This document shows, one piece after another, positions 16,827 through 26,198 of a DNA stretch of 64,000 nucleotides. The stretch comes from Flavobacteriales bacterium. Its GTDB lineage: Bacteria > Bacteroidota > Bacteroidia > Flavobacteriales_F > PHOS-HE28. Made by a program: the position numbers and the translations under genes. The notes below the pieces were generated by a model that saw only the letters and a program-made list of their open reading frames with translations, was not told the origin of the DNA and ran no database searches. The number at the start of each line of letters is the position of its first letter. Position 1 is the first letter of the stretch. The stretch covers positions 20,891 to 84,890 of the forward strand of contig JAEUSV010000031.1 of NCBI GenBank assembly GCA_016788485.1, written 5' to 3'.

Positions 16827-18620
16827 ATGATGACGGACCCTTTGCAGGCGCGCCTCGAACTGGCGGTGCAGCGCGCGTTCCAGGAACTGTTCGATGCGGA
16901 GATCCCCCTGAAGCAGGTCTCCTTCCAGGCCACGCGCCCCGAGTTCGAGGGCGACGTCACCATCAACGTGTTCCCCTTCCTGAAGCAGAGCGGCAAGGGT
17001 CCTGAGCCCACCGCCACCGCCATCGGGGAGTACCTGGTGCAGGAGGAGCCCGTGGTGGCCCGCTTCAACGTGATCAAGGGCTTCCTTAACCTGGTGATCG
17101 CCGAGTCGTATTGGACCGGCTTCGTGGCCGAGGCGGCCGCGCGCGACATCCTGCAGTTCCCCTCCAACGGCAGGAGGGTGATGGTGGAGTACAGCTCACC
17201 GAACACCAACAAGCCGCTGCACCTGGGCCACCTGCGCAACAACTTCCTCGGCCACAGCGTCAGCCGCATCCTCAAGGCCGCCGGCCACGAGGTGGTGCGC
17301 GTGCAGGTGATCAACGACCGCGGCATCCACATCTGCAAGAGCATGGTGGCCTGGCGCAAGCTGGGCAAGGGTGAGACGCCCCAGAGCAGCGGCCTCAAGG
17401 GCGACAAGCTCGTGGGCAAGTACTACGTGGAGTTCGACAAGGCCTTCAAGGCCGAGGTGGACACCTTGGTGGCGGGGGGCATGGTGCGCGAGGCCGCCGA
17501 GAAGGAGGCGCCGATCCTGCTCGAGGCCCAGGAGATGCTGCGGCAGTGGGAGGCCAACGACCCGGAGGTGCGCGCCCTGTGGGAGCGGATGAATGGCTGG
17601 GTGTACGACGGGTTCAACGCCACCTACACCCGCATGGGCGTGGAGTTCGACAAGCTCTACTACGAGAGCAACACCTACGTGCTCGGCAAGCAGGACGTGC
17701 TCGATGGCCTGGAGAAGGGCATCTTCTTCCGCAAGGAGGACGGCAGCGTGTGGGTGGACAACACGGCGGAAGGCCTGGACGAGAAGGTGCTGCTGCGCCG
17801 CGACGGCACCAGCGTGTACATGACGCAGGACATCGGCACGGCGATCCAGCGCTTCAAGGAGTTCCCCGGCCTGGCCCAGCTCACCTACGTGGTGGGCAAC
17901 GAACAGGACTACCACTTCAAGACCCTCTTCATCATCCTGCGGAAGCTCGGCTTCCCGTGGGCGCAGGACCTGCACCACCTGAGCTACGGCATGGTGGACC
18001 TGCCCAGTGGCAAGATGAAGAGCCGCGAGGGCACCGTGGTCGACGCCGACGACCTGATCGAGGAGGTGGTGGGCGAGGCCCGCGCCATGGGGGAGCAGCT
18101 CAGCAAGCTCGACGATTTCAGCGAGCAGGAGAAGGCCGCGCTCTTCGAGATGATCGGCCTGGCCGCGCTCAAGTACTACCTGTTGAAGGTGGACCCGAAG
18201 AAGCGCATGCTCTTCGATCCCGCGGCCAGCATCGACCTGCAGGGGCACACCGGGCCGTTCATCCAGTACACCTATGCGCGCATCCGTTCGCTGTTGCGCA
18301 AGGCGGAGGGCATGGGCACGTGGGCTTCGGACCAGCGTGGCGCATGGGACCTGCTGCCCGAGGAGCGCACGGTGATCAAGCTGCTCCACCAATTGCCGAC
18401 GGTGCTCCACGAGGCCGCGCACAAGCTCGACCCTTCCGCGCTCGCGAACCACACCTACGAACTGGTGAAGGCCTACAACAGCTTCTACCAGGCCATTCCC
18501 GTGCTTAAGGAGGAGAGCTCGGACCGCAGGGCCTTCCGCCTTGCACTGAGCGCAGCCGTGGCCGATGCCACGAAGAAGGCCATGTGGTGCCTCGGCATCA
18601 ACGTGCCGGAGCGGATGTGA
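16827..18620 (+). CDS. argS: Arginyl-tRNA synthetase
   Basis: 597-residue class I aminoacyl-tRNA synthetase. The HIGH motif appears as SPNTNKPLHLGHLRNN (His132, His135). The KMSK loop appears as SGKMKSREGTVVDADDL. The C-terminal anticodon-binding helices (YTYARIRSLLRKAEG through MWCLGINVPERM) complete a full-length enzyme. The N-terminal Add-1 domain covers about residues 1-110. Two ATGs are adjacent at the start (16827 and 16830). It follows ctlX by 83 bp, behind its own -7-like element. Confidence 0.96.
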   Translation: MMTDPLQARLELAVQRAFQELFDAEIPLKQVSFQATRPEFEGDVTINVFPFLKQSGKGPEPTATAIGEYLVQEEPVVARFNVIKGFLNLVIAESYWTGFVAEAAARDILQFPSNGRRVMVEYSSPNTNKPLHLGHLRNNFLGHSVSRILKAAGHEVVRVQVINDRGIHICKSMVAWRKLGKGETPQSSGLKGDKLVGKYYVEFDKAFKAEVDTLVAGGMVREAAEKEAPILLEAQEMLRQWEANDPEVRALWERMNGWVYDGFNATYTRMGVEFDKLYYESNTYVLGKQDVLDGLEKGIFFRKEDGSVWVDNTAEGLDEKVLLRRDGTSVYMTQDIGTAIQRFKEFPGLAQLTYVVGNEQDYHFKTLFIILRKLGFPWAQDLHHLSYGMVDLPSGKMKSREGTVVDADDLIEEVVGEARAMGEQLSKLDDFSEQEKAALFEMIGLAALKYYLLKVDPKKRMLFDPAASIDLQGHTGPFIQYTYARIRSLLRKAEGMGTWASDQRGAWDLLPEERTVIKLLHQLPTVLHEAAHKLDPSALANHTYELVKAYNSFYQAIPVLKEESSDRRAFRLALSAAVADATKKAMWCLGINVPERM

Positions 18621-18674
18621 GCCAGGGACCAGGTCTTTTCCCGGGCCTGCACACCGCTGCGGCCTTCTCCAGGC

Positions 18675-19673
18675 CTAGAACTTCGGGCAGGGGATCGTGT
18701 GGAACTTGCGGTTCTTCTGCCGCGCGGGCCACTCGTAGGTGAGGCTGATCTCGTGCGAGCCGCCGGTCTTCAGCCCCAGCCAGTTGATGGTGATGTCGTA
18801 GCTGTAGATGATCCGCAGCTGCCTGGAGGTCTGCAGGCCGCCCATCAGGATCACCGCATCGTCGTTGGGGTATCCGGGCTTGTAGGACTTCAACCCGGGA
18901 AGGCCCCGGTACCACAGGCCGGCCAGCACGGGCTGGTGGTCCACGTACACGCCCAGGTCAAGCTGGTCCCAGTCCTGCTGCGCCTTGTAGTGCGCCGCCA
19001 CGTTGAAGGTGCTGCGTGTGCGCGACATGCTGCGCCCATCGAGCGCCAGGCGATAGCCGGTGTGGATGCTGGTGCGGATGGGCAGGCGCACATCGCCGCC
19101 CACCATCAGCGATTGCTGCGGACGGTTGATGTGGTTGAACGAACCACCGAGCCAGATGTGCTCATCGTAGTAGAGGAAGCCCATGCTCGCATCGAAGTAC
19201 GAGGTGCGCTGCAGCAGGGTGGGCTCCACCGAGGCGGGCGCACCGTCGCGGATCACCTGGTCGGCGAACAGGTAATTGCTCATGTCGGTGTAGCGCGTGG
19301 TGTAGCCCAGGCGCATGCCGAAGCGCACCGCGTGCGAGTGGTCGATGCGGGCCTCGTAGCTGTAGCTGCCGCCCACGTGCGTGAAGCTGAGGTTGTTGCT
19401 GCCGGCCTGGTCGTGCAGCACCATCAGGCCGTAGCCGCTGTGCGCCTTGGCGTTGTTGTGGTCGTAGGCCACCGCATAGGTCTCGTAGCCCGGTGCGATG
19501 CCCGGCCATTGGATGCGGTAGTTGAGCCCGATGCGGTCCTGGTACGTGTTGCCGGTGAGGGCCGGGTTCAGGTACATGGGCGCCGCGTAGAACTGCGACA
19601 GCTGGGGGTCCTGCGCGCGCACCGCGCACACCACCATCAGCACCGATACGGTCGTGAGGAGTCGTGTACGCAT
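18675..19673 (-). CDS. PorP/SprF family T9SS-associated outer-membrane protein
   Basis: 332 residues with a signal peptide (up to VCAVRAQD). The family opening QLSQFYAAPMYLNPALTGNTY follows, then barrel-type strands with typical GYGLMVLHDQAG and LGGSFNHINRPQQS segments. PorP/SprF proteins are outer-membrane partners that allow surface exposure of a cognate T9SS protein, as SprF does for SprB. The gene starts two bases after the stop of the giant adhesin gene, so the pair is almost certainly cotranscribed and functionally linked. A TTG six bases upstream is rejected in favour of the ATG at 19673. Confidence 0.9.
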   Translation of the reverse strand: MRTRLLTTVSVLMVVCAVRAQDPQLSQFYAAPMYLNPALTGNTYQDRIGLNYRIQWPGIAPGYETYAVAYDHNNAKAHSGYGLMVLHDQAGSNNLSFTHVGGSYSYEARIDHSHAVRFGMRLGYTTRYTDMSNYLFADQVIRDGAPASVEPTLLQRTSYFDASMGFLYYDEHIWLGGSFNHINRPQQSLMVGGDVRLPIRTSIHTGYRLALDGRSMSRTRSTFNVAAHYKAQQDWDQLDLGVYVDHQPVLAGLWYRGLPGLKSYKPGYPNDDAVILMGGLQTSRQLRIIYSYDITINWLGLKTGGSHEISLTYEWPARQKNRKFHTIPCPKF

Positions 19674-19675
19674 GG

Positions 19676-22600
19676 TCAACGGAACAGGGTAAGGTCACCG
19701 CGCTTCTCCACCTCCTTGTCGTCCACGAAGCGGATCCACAGCTTGTACACGTAGACATCCTGCTGGCTGAGCTGGCCGCGGTAGTAACCGTCCCAGCCGA
19801 TGTTGATGTCGTTCGATTCGAACACGAGCTCACCCCAGCGGTTGTAGATGAGCATGCGGTACTCCTTCACGAACTTCACGAAGGGGTAGAACACGTCGTT
19901 GCCGAGGTCCGTGGGGTCGTAGCTGCCGCCATTGCCGCCATTGGGGTTGGGCGTGAAGGCGTTCGGGATGGTGATGTCGTACACCGGCAGGATCTCCACG
20001 TCGTGCGCGGCCTCGCCCGTGCAGCCGCTCACATCGGTCACGGTGAGCACCACCTGGAAGGTGCCGATGTCGTCGTACGTGTGCGAGGGCGTGAGGCCCG
20101 CACCGGTGGCGCCGTCGCCGAAGGTCCAGTCGTAGGCGGTGATGCCCGTGCCCTGGTCCGCGGTGAACTGGATGGTGGGGGCGTCGAAGGTGGTGCTCCA
20201 GGGCGAAGCGCTGAAGTCGGCCGTGGGTGCGCCGTGGCCGATCACCACGCCGGTGTTGGTGGCGCTGGCGGTGCACCCGTTCGGGGTGGTGACCTGGAGC
20301 GACACGGCGTAGGTACCGGCCTGCGTGTAGGTGTGCACCGCGCCCGCGCCACCGCCGGTGCTGCCATCACCGAAATCCCACAGGTAGGTCACCGGGTCGG
20401 TGGTGAGGCTGTCGGGCATGGTCACCTCCAAGGGCACACAGCCCTCGGCGATCACCGGCGGCAACGTGATGGTGGGCGGCACCTCGAGGTCGATGGTCAC
20501 CGTGGCGGTGAGCGACTGCCCGCAGCTGGTGCTGGCGATCACGGTGTAGGTGGCATCGCCGGTCACGGCCACCGCATGCGGTCCGGGGCCGGTCACACCC
20601 AGGCCGGGCCAGCTGAAGTTCACGGGGCCGGGGTAGTTGTTCACCGTGGCACCCAGGCCGGCCACGCTGCCCGGGCACTGCACGCCGCCACCGTAGGGCG
20701 CGAGCGTGGCCGTGCTGAGGTCGAGCACCGTGACGGGCAGGTTGAGCGTGGGGCCCTGGCAGCCGGCCACGTCCGTAACGGTGACCTGCACCACCTGCGA
20801 GGCCGGGAAGGAGTAGGTGACCGAGGGGCCCACACCGATGCCGCTCCACACGATCTGGTGCCCGCCCTGGCCGCCGCCGGCCTGCGCCGTGAGCACGGTG
20901 GGCGCGTTGATGCACACCGTGTCGGGCACCTGGGCCGTGAGGGTGACGGCGGGCGGCGCGGTGAGCGTGATGGTGCCCTGGGCCATGCAGCCCGCCGCAT
21001 CGGTGATCACACAGTTGAAGGTGCCCGCCCCGAGGTTCACCGCGGTGGGCGTGGTCTGCCCGCCCGCGTTGGCGCTCCATTGGTAGCTGTAGCCCGGTGT
21101 GCCACCGCTGGCGTTCACCGTGGCCGAGCCGTTGCTGCCGCCGAAGCAACTGGGGGCGATGCTGTTGATGGTGGTGGCCACCAAGGCAGGGGGCGCGGTG
21201 ACCTGCGCCACCATGCTCGTGTCGCAGCCGTACGCATCGGTGATCTGCAGCGTGTAGGCGCCCGAGGCGAGGTTGTTGATCACCGGCGTGGTGGCGCCGC
21301 CCGGGCTCCACAGGTAGGTGAGGCCTGCGTTCGCGGGGGAGTAGGCGGCCGTACCGGTGCTGGCGTTGCTGCACGCCGGACTGGTGGTGATGGTGGCGCC
21401 CTGGAAGCTGTTGGTGAGGGTGAGCGTCACCTGGTCGCTCACCGGCGGACAGCTCGTGTTGCCGACCGTGGTGAGGGTGAGGATGGCATAGCCCGCGCTG
21501 ATCTCGCTGGCCGAGGGGATGTACTGCACATTGAGGCCACCTCCCAGGAAGGTGCCGCCACCGCTCCACATGCCGCTCGTGGCGTTGACGACGGCGCCCT
21601 GCATGGCCACCGGCCAATCACCGTAGCACAGCGTCATGTCGGCGCCCGCGTTCGCCTGGTTGGGCTGGCCGGCCGCGTTGATCACGGCGGTGGCCACCAC
21701 GGGCGCGCAGTTGTTGGCGTCGGTGACGGTGATGCTGTACGAACCCGCACCCGCGGTGATGGAGGGCGTCGTGGCCCCGTTGCTCCAGGTATAGCTGTAC
21801 GGTGAGGTGCCGCCGAGCATGGCGATCGAGGCCGTTCCGTTCAGCTGGCCGGCGCAGGTCTCATCGGTGCTCGTGAGGCTGGCGATGGTGAGCGCCTGCG
21901 GCTGAGCGATGGTCACCGGGAAGGTGCTCGTACAGCCCAGCGCATCGGTCACCGTGAGGCTGTAGGCGCCCGCGGCAAGCCCGGTGGCGAGCGGACCGGT
22001 CTGCACCGGGTTCGTGCTCCAGCCGTACGTATTGCCGGGAAGGGCCGGCGTGTAGGTGGCGCTGCCCGTGGCGGTGCCGTTGCACAGGGCGTTCACGGAG
22101 GCCACGCTGGCGTTGGTGAAGGCGTTGCTCAGGTCGATGTGCAGCAGATCGGTGGCCGTGGGACAGCCCGCAGCCGAGACCGCGCTCAGGGTGAGGTCCA
22201 CGCCGCCCGCGGCGATCTCACCGGCCGTGGGCATGTACAGCACGTTAGTGCCCGTGCCCGTGATGGTGCCCGCTCCGCCGCTCCAACCGCCCGAGGCGGC
22301 ATTGGTGATCGCGCCGTTCAGGCTGATGGGCAGGCTGTTGGCGCAACCGATGAGGTCGGGCCCCGCATTGGCCGTGGGGTTCTGCGCGTTGGCGAGGATC
22401 GTGGCGCTGGCGGTGATAGGCGCGCAGCCGTTGGCATCGGTGATGGTCACCGTGTAACTGCCCGCCCCACCGACCATGGTGCTGCTGGTGGAACCGTTGC
22501 TCCAGAGGTAACTGTACGGTGCGGTACCGCCCAGCGCGGTGACCGAGGCGCTGCCGTTGTTCTGGCCAGCGCAGGTCTCGTTCACCACCTGCACACCGGC

Positions 22601-25189
22601 CACGGTGAGCGCCTGCGGCTGACCGATGGTCACGGGGAAGGTGCTCGTGCAGCCGAGCGCGTCGGTGACGGTGAGGTTATAGCCACCAGCGGAAAGTCCG
22701 ATCGCGGTTGGAACGGTCTGCACCGGGTTGGTGCTCCACGCATATGTGTTGCCGGGCAGGGCGGGGGAGTAGGTCGCGCTGCCCGTGCCGGTGCCGTAGC
22801 ACTGTGCGTTGATCGCGGTGACGCTCGCGTTGAGGAAGGCGTTGCTGAGGTCGATGTGCAACAGGTCCGTGGCCGTGGGGCATCCGCTGCCGGACACAGC
22901 GCTCAGCATGAGGTCCACGCCGCCCGACGCGATCTCGCCCGCGGAAGGCATGTAGAGCACATTGGTGCCGGTGCCCGTGATGGTGCCCGCACCACCGGTC
23001 CAACCGCCGGAGGCCGCGTTGGTGATCACACCGTTCAGGCTGATGGGCAGGCTGTTGGCGCAACCGATGAGGTCGGGACCGGCATTGGCCGTGGGGTTCT
23101 GGGCGTTGGCCGCGATGGTGGCGCTTGCCGTGAGCGGAGCACAGCCTGCGGCGTCCGTGATGGTGACGGTGTAGTTGCCCGCTCCACCGATCATGGTGCT
23201 GCTGGTGGAGCCATTGCTCCAGAGGTAGGTGTAGGGTGCCGTGCCTCCTTGCGGTGTCACGGTGGCGCTGCCGTTACCCTGGCCGGCGCAGGTCTCGTTC
23301 ACCACCTGCATGTTCGCCACGCTCAAGGCCTGGGGCTGGCCGATGGTGACGGGGAAGGTGCTGCTGCAGCCGAGCGCATCGGTCACGGTGAGGGTGTAAC
23401 CACCGCCGGCCAGACCGGTCGCAGTAGTGCCGGTCTGCACGGGCGAGGTGCTCCAGGCGTACGTGTTGCCGGGCAGGGCAGGGGTGTAGGTCGCGCTTCC
23501 GGTGGCGGCGCCGTTGCACGTGGCGTTCACCGCGCTCACCGAGGCGTTCACGAAGCTGTTGCTCAGGCCGATCTGCACGGCGTCCGAGGCGTTCGGACAA
23601 CCGTTCCCGCTGATGGCGTTCAGCATGAGCGTGGTGCTCCCTGCAGCGATCTCGCCCGCACTGGGGGTGTACTGCACGCTGGTGCCCGTGCCGGTGAAGG
23701 TGCCGCTGCCACCGCTCCAGCTCGCACTGGCGGCATTGGTCACGGCACCGTTGAGGTTGATGGGGAAGCTGCCGCCGCACACCACAAGGTCGTTGCCGGC
23801 GTTGGCCGTGGGGGCACTGGGCGCGGTGACGATGGCCGTGGCCGGAGCGCTCTCGCACCCGTTGGCATCGGTCACCTGTACGTTGTAGGTGCCAGCTCCC
23901 ACTGTGATCAGCGGGCTGTTGAAGGGCAGTGCGCCCCAATCGTACTGGTAGGGTGCCGTACCGTCGTACACGGTCACCGCCACGCTACCGTTGTTCACGC
24001 CCTGGCAGCTAGCCGGTGTGGCCGCCGCGCTGATGAACACGCCATCGAGCACGTGGATGGTGTACGCATAGGTCTGGATGCCGGGGATGGGGCACGCCCC
24101 GTCGTTCACGTTGATGGTGAAGGGATAGAAACCGGCGGTACCGTTACTGCCCGTCCAGCAGACCGTGCAGGTGATCGGGTTCGTCCCGCTCACGCTCATC
24201 GTGGCCCCGGGTAGCACGCTGGCCAGGTTGGTGGTGGCCGTGAGCACGTTGGCCGGGTTCACGTCGTTGATCACCAGGTCCACGCACATGGAAGCGCTCT
24301 CGCACACCTCGATGGTGCGCGGGCCCAGCACCACGGCGCCACCGCTGGGGTTGGTCACGGTGCCCGAGCTGGCGTTGGGGGGCACGTTGCTGCACGGGTA
24401 GGCCACGAACTGCATGTCGCGCATCACCGTGCCGATCAGGGTGCCGGTGGAATCGTACGCGTTCACCTGCACTACCACCACCCAGTTGCCTGCCTGTGTG
24501 GGCGTGAAGCTCAACAGGCCGGTCTGGGGGTTGATCGTGAGGCCCGTGATGGGCTGCTGGCCCGACCAGGGAGCATTGTAGGCCAGGATCGAACCGTTCA
24601 CGCCGCGCGCATCGATCAGCTGGTAGGTGAGGGAGTCGCCATCGCTGTCATACGCACCAAGACTGTAGGTCACGGGATAGTTGAGGCATACGAAGGGGCT
24701 GGCGATGCTCGTGAACTGGGGGGAGTCATCACAAGGGTCCACCGTGTTGTCCAAGGTGGCCTCGATGTACATCTGCTGGTTGGCAGGCGCCGTGAGGTTG
24801 GCGATGGCACCGTTGCGGTTGCTCAATGACCAGCTGATCGTCCAGAAGTCGCAGGGGGGGAGCGTCACCACCGTCTGGTAGGCATACTGCTGGATGCCGG
24901 GCAGCGTACCGCCGTTGCAGGTGCTGTTCGGCAGCTGCTGGCCACAGAGCTGGGACACTTCCGTGCCCACCGGCGTGTTCACTGTGCGGGTGAACGTGCT
25001 GCACGGGCTGCTGAAGTTGACGGTGTACGACGCGTTGAGGTTGATGCCGGCGCAGTCCCGGTAGATCATCAGGGTGATCCGGTACTGGTCGTTCCCCAGG
25101 CAGTCGTAGTAGATCTCGCCTCCGCTGAAGTGCGTGGCATGGGCGGAGAGCGCGATGGCGAGGCTTGCGGCGGTAAGGATGCGCTTCAT
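19676..25189 (-). CDS. Giant SprB-like repeat adhesin with T9SS type B C-terminal domain
   Basis: 1837 residues. A signal peptide precedes the region THFSGGEIYYDCLGNDQYRI, typical of large Bacteroidota surface proteins. From about residue 450 to 1410 there are four repeats of 239 residues. Each contains an ANAGxDLxxC segment, a weak-identity beta domain and SprB-type repeats (ETCAGQxNGSA, GGTAPYxYLWSNG, TVTITDAxGC). Two PKD domains follow (TYLWDFGDGSTGG and YDWTFGDGATG). The last ~95 residues are a gliding-motility-associated type B sorting domain (NAFTPNPNGG, YNRWGELVFES, GWDGYYRGQ, DVYVYKLWIRF). It should be a cell-surface adhesin, possibly mobile as in gliding. The ATG at 25189 opens the signal peptide. 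Confidence 0.9.
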   Translation of the reverse strand: MKRILTAASLAIALSAHATHFSGGEIYYDCLGNDQYRITLMIYRDCAGINLNASYTVNFSSPCSTFTRTVNTPVGTEVSQLCGQQLPNSTCNGGTLPGIQQYAYQTVVTLPPCDFWTISWSLSNRNGAIANLTAPANQQMYIEATLDNTVDPCDDSPQFTSIASPFVCLNYPVTYSLGAYDSDGDSLTYQLIDARGVNGSILAYNAPWSGQQPITGLTINPQTGLLSFTPTQAGNWVVVVQVNAYDSTGTLIGTVMRDMQFVAYPCSNVPPNASSGTVTNPSGGAVVLGPRTIEVCESASMCVDLVINDVNPANVLTATTNLASVLPGATMSVSGTNPITCTVCWTGSNGTAGFYPFTINVNDGACPIPGIQTYAYTIHVLDGVFISAAATPASCQGVNNGSVAVTVYDGTAPYQYDWGALPFNSPLITVGAGTYNVQVTDANGCESAPATAIVTAPSAPTANAGNDLVVCGGSFPINLNGAVTNAASASWSGGSGTFTGTGTSVQYTPSAGEIAAGSTTLMLNAISGNGCPNASDAVQIGLSNSFVNASVSAVNATCNGAATGSATYTPALPGNTYAWSTSPVQTGTTATGLAGGGYTLTVTDALGCSSTFPVTIGQPQALSVANMQVVNETCAGQGNGSATVTPQGGTAPYTYLWSNGSTSSTMIGGAGNYTVTITDAAGCAPLTASATIAANAQNPTANAGPDLIGCANSLPISLNGVITNAASGGWTGGAGTITGTGTNVLYMPSAGEIASGGVDLMLSAVSGSGCPTATDLLHIDLSNAFLNASVTAINAQCYGTGTGSATYSPALPGNTYAWSTNPVQTVPTAIGLSAGGYNLTVTDALGCTSTFPVTIGQPQALTVAGVQVVNETCAGQNNGSASVTALGGTAPYSYLWSNGSTSSTMVGGAGSYTVTITDANGCAPITASATILANAQNPTANAGPDLIGCANSLPISLNGAITNAASGGWSGGAGTITGTGTNVLYMPTAGEIAAGGVDLTLSAVSAAGCPTATDLLHIDLSNAFTNASVASVNALCNGTATGSATYTPALPGNTYGWSTNPVQTGPLATGLAAGAYSLTVTDALGCTSTFPVTIAQPQALTIASLTSTDETCAGQLNGTASIAMLGGTSPYSYTWSNGATTPSITAGAGSYSITVTDANNCAPVVATAVINAAGQPNQANAGADMTLCYGDWPVAMQGAVVNATSGMWSGGGTFLGGGLNVQYIPSASEISAGYAILTLTTVGNTSCPPVSDQVTLTLTNSFQGATITTSPACSNASTGTAAYSPANAGLTYLWSPGGATTPVINNLASGAYTLQITDAYGCDTSMVAQVTAPPALVATTINSIAPSCFGGSNGSATVNASGGTPGYSYQWSANAGGQTTPTAVNLGAGTFNCVITDAAGCMAQGTITLTAPPAVTLTAQVPDTVCINAPTVLTAQAGGGQGGHQIVWSGIGVGPSVTYSFPASQVVQVTVTDVAGCQGPTLNLPVTVLDLSTATLAPYGGGVQCPGSVAGLGATVNNYPGPVNFSWPGLGVTGPGPHAVAVTGDATYTVIASTSCGQSLTATVTIDLEVPPTITLPPVIAEGCVPLEVTMPDSLTTDPVTYLWDFGDGSTGGGAGAVHTYTQAGTYAVSLQVTTPNGCTASATNTGVVIGHGAPTADFSASPWSTTFDAPTIQFTADQGTGITAYDWTFGDGATGAGLTPSHTYDDIGTFQVVLTVTDVSGCTGEAAHDVEILPVYDITIPNAFTPNPNGGNGGSYDPTDLGNDVFYPFVKFVKEYRMLIYNRWGELVFESNDINIGWDGYYRGQLSQQDVYVYKLWIRFVDDKEVEKRGDLTLFR
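20960..23830 (-). repeat. Four tandem 717-bp units inside the adhesin gene
   Basis: The codons for the ANAG motif recur at 23798, 23081, 22364 and 21647, three successive intervals of exactly 717 bp (239 codons). Units two and three are very similar at the DNA level. The first is moderately diverged and the fourth strongly diverged but still in register. Outer boundaries are approximate, extrapolated from the period. Confidence 0.85.
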
Positions 25190-25329
25190 GCGGCCCGCAG
25201 TTGCCCGGTTGTGTCGGGTCTGCGGGTGTTCCTACCGATGCTGGGCTGGAAATGTTACCTGAATTCGACGGAACGGTCCGGATCTTCGACGGAACCGCTC
25301 TTCGGGGCGCAGCGATCGGCTTGGACCGC

Positions 25330-26178
25330 TCAACGCAGAAGCCGCACCACTACCGGGAAATGGTCGCTCACCTGGCGGTCGTTCACGGCAGGATGAGGCA
25401 CATCGTAGGCCACCACCTGCCAGCGCGTGGGAGAGATCAGCACGTGATCGATGCGGGGCAGGGGCGGTTCCACGGTACCAAAGCCGTTGTACGTGCCTTC
25501 CGCGGAACGGTTATCGGGGCAGGTGCTCAACAGGAACTGGCCGAGGGTGCGCACCGAGGTCTCCTCCACCGTGGCGTTGAGGTCGCCCATCAGCAGCACA
25601 TCCTTGCCTGCCACGAGCACGGGGTGCAGCCGCTCCAGCAGCAGCGCGGCGCTGTTCCGCCGGGCCTCCACGCCCACATGGTCCCAATGGGTGTTCACGA
25701 CCCAGATGCTGTCGCCGCGCTGCCGGTCGCGCAGCACGGCCCATGTGGCGATGCGCACGCAGGCCGCGTCCCAGCCCCGGCTCACCGAGTCGGGCGTGGG
25801 AGAGAGCCAGAGGGTGCGCCCTTCGGCGAGCGCGAAACGGGCCGTGTCATAGTAGATCGGGCTGTGCTCGCCGGCCGCGTTGCCATCGTCGCGGCCCACG
25901 CCGAAGCGCGCATGGCCTGGCCATCGCGTGTCAAGGTCGCTGAGCTGGTTGGCCAGCACTTCCTGCAGCCCGATCACGGCAGGACGCTGTTCACGCACGA
26001 ACAGGGCTAGCGCCTCCTTGCGATGGTCCCACCGGTCAGCGCCGTCCTGGGGGGTGTCGTAACGGATGTTGTAGCTCACCACCGTGACCGTGTCCCGCTG
26101 CGCCTGGCATGCACCGGAGACCAGCAGGAACGCCGGTAGCAGCAGGTGTTCAATGCCTTTCGGCGCGAGCGGAAGCAT
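25330..26178 (-). CDS. Secreted endonuclease/exonuclease/phosphatase-family protein
   Basis: 282 residues with a signal or lipoprotein-like leader (LLLPAFLLVSGACQAQ). The EEP-fold motifs are all present: SYNIRYD at the start, GLQEV with the metal-binding Glu, WVVNTHWDHVG, MGDLNA, PRIDHVLI and the terminal SDHFPVVV. The fold covers DNases, sphingomyelinases and phosphoinositide phosphatases. Secretion and size resemble the Bacteroidota group often labelled endonuclease/exonuclease/phosphatase, so the natural substrate is not settled. It lies 20 bp downstream of the T9SS gene on the same strand and could be cotranscribed. Confidence 0.88.
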   Translation of the reverse strand: MLPLAPKGIEHLLLPAFLLVSGACQAQRDTVTVVSYNIRYDTPQDGADRWDHRKEALALFVREQRPAVIGLQEVLANQLSDLDTRWPGHARFGVGRDDGNAAGEHSPIYYDTARFALAEGRTLWLSPTPDSVSRGWDAACVRIATWAVLRDRQRGDSIWVVNTHWDHVGVEARRNSAALLLERLHPVLVAGKDVLLMGDLNATVEETSVRTLGQFLLSTCPDNRSAEGTYNGFGTVEPPLPRIDHVLISPTRWQVVAYDVPHPAVNDRQVSDHFPVVVRLLR

Positions 26179-26198
26179 GGTGCTGGTTGGTCAGGTGA

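Noticed and set aside
22139..24000. The adhesin repeats as a CRISPR-like or mobile repeat array
   Set aside because: The 717-bp units are in frame and encode domains, so they are coding repeats.
19664..24214. Two very long plus-strand open frames (19664-21805 and 22139-24214) antisense to the adhesin
   Set aside because: They follow the repeat structure of the adhesin in reverse complement, are Arg/Gly/His-rich and lack any recognisable domain.
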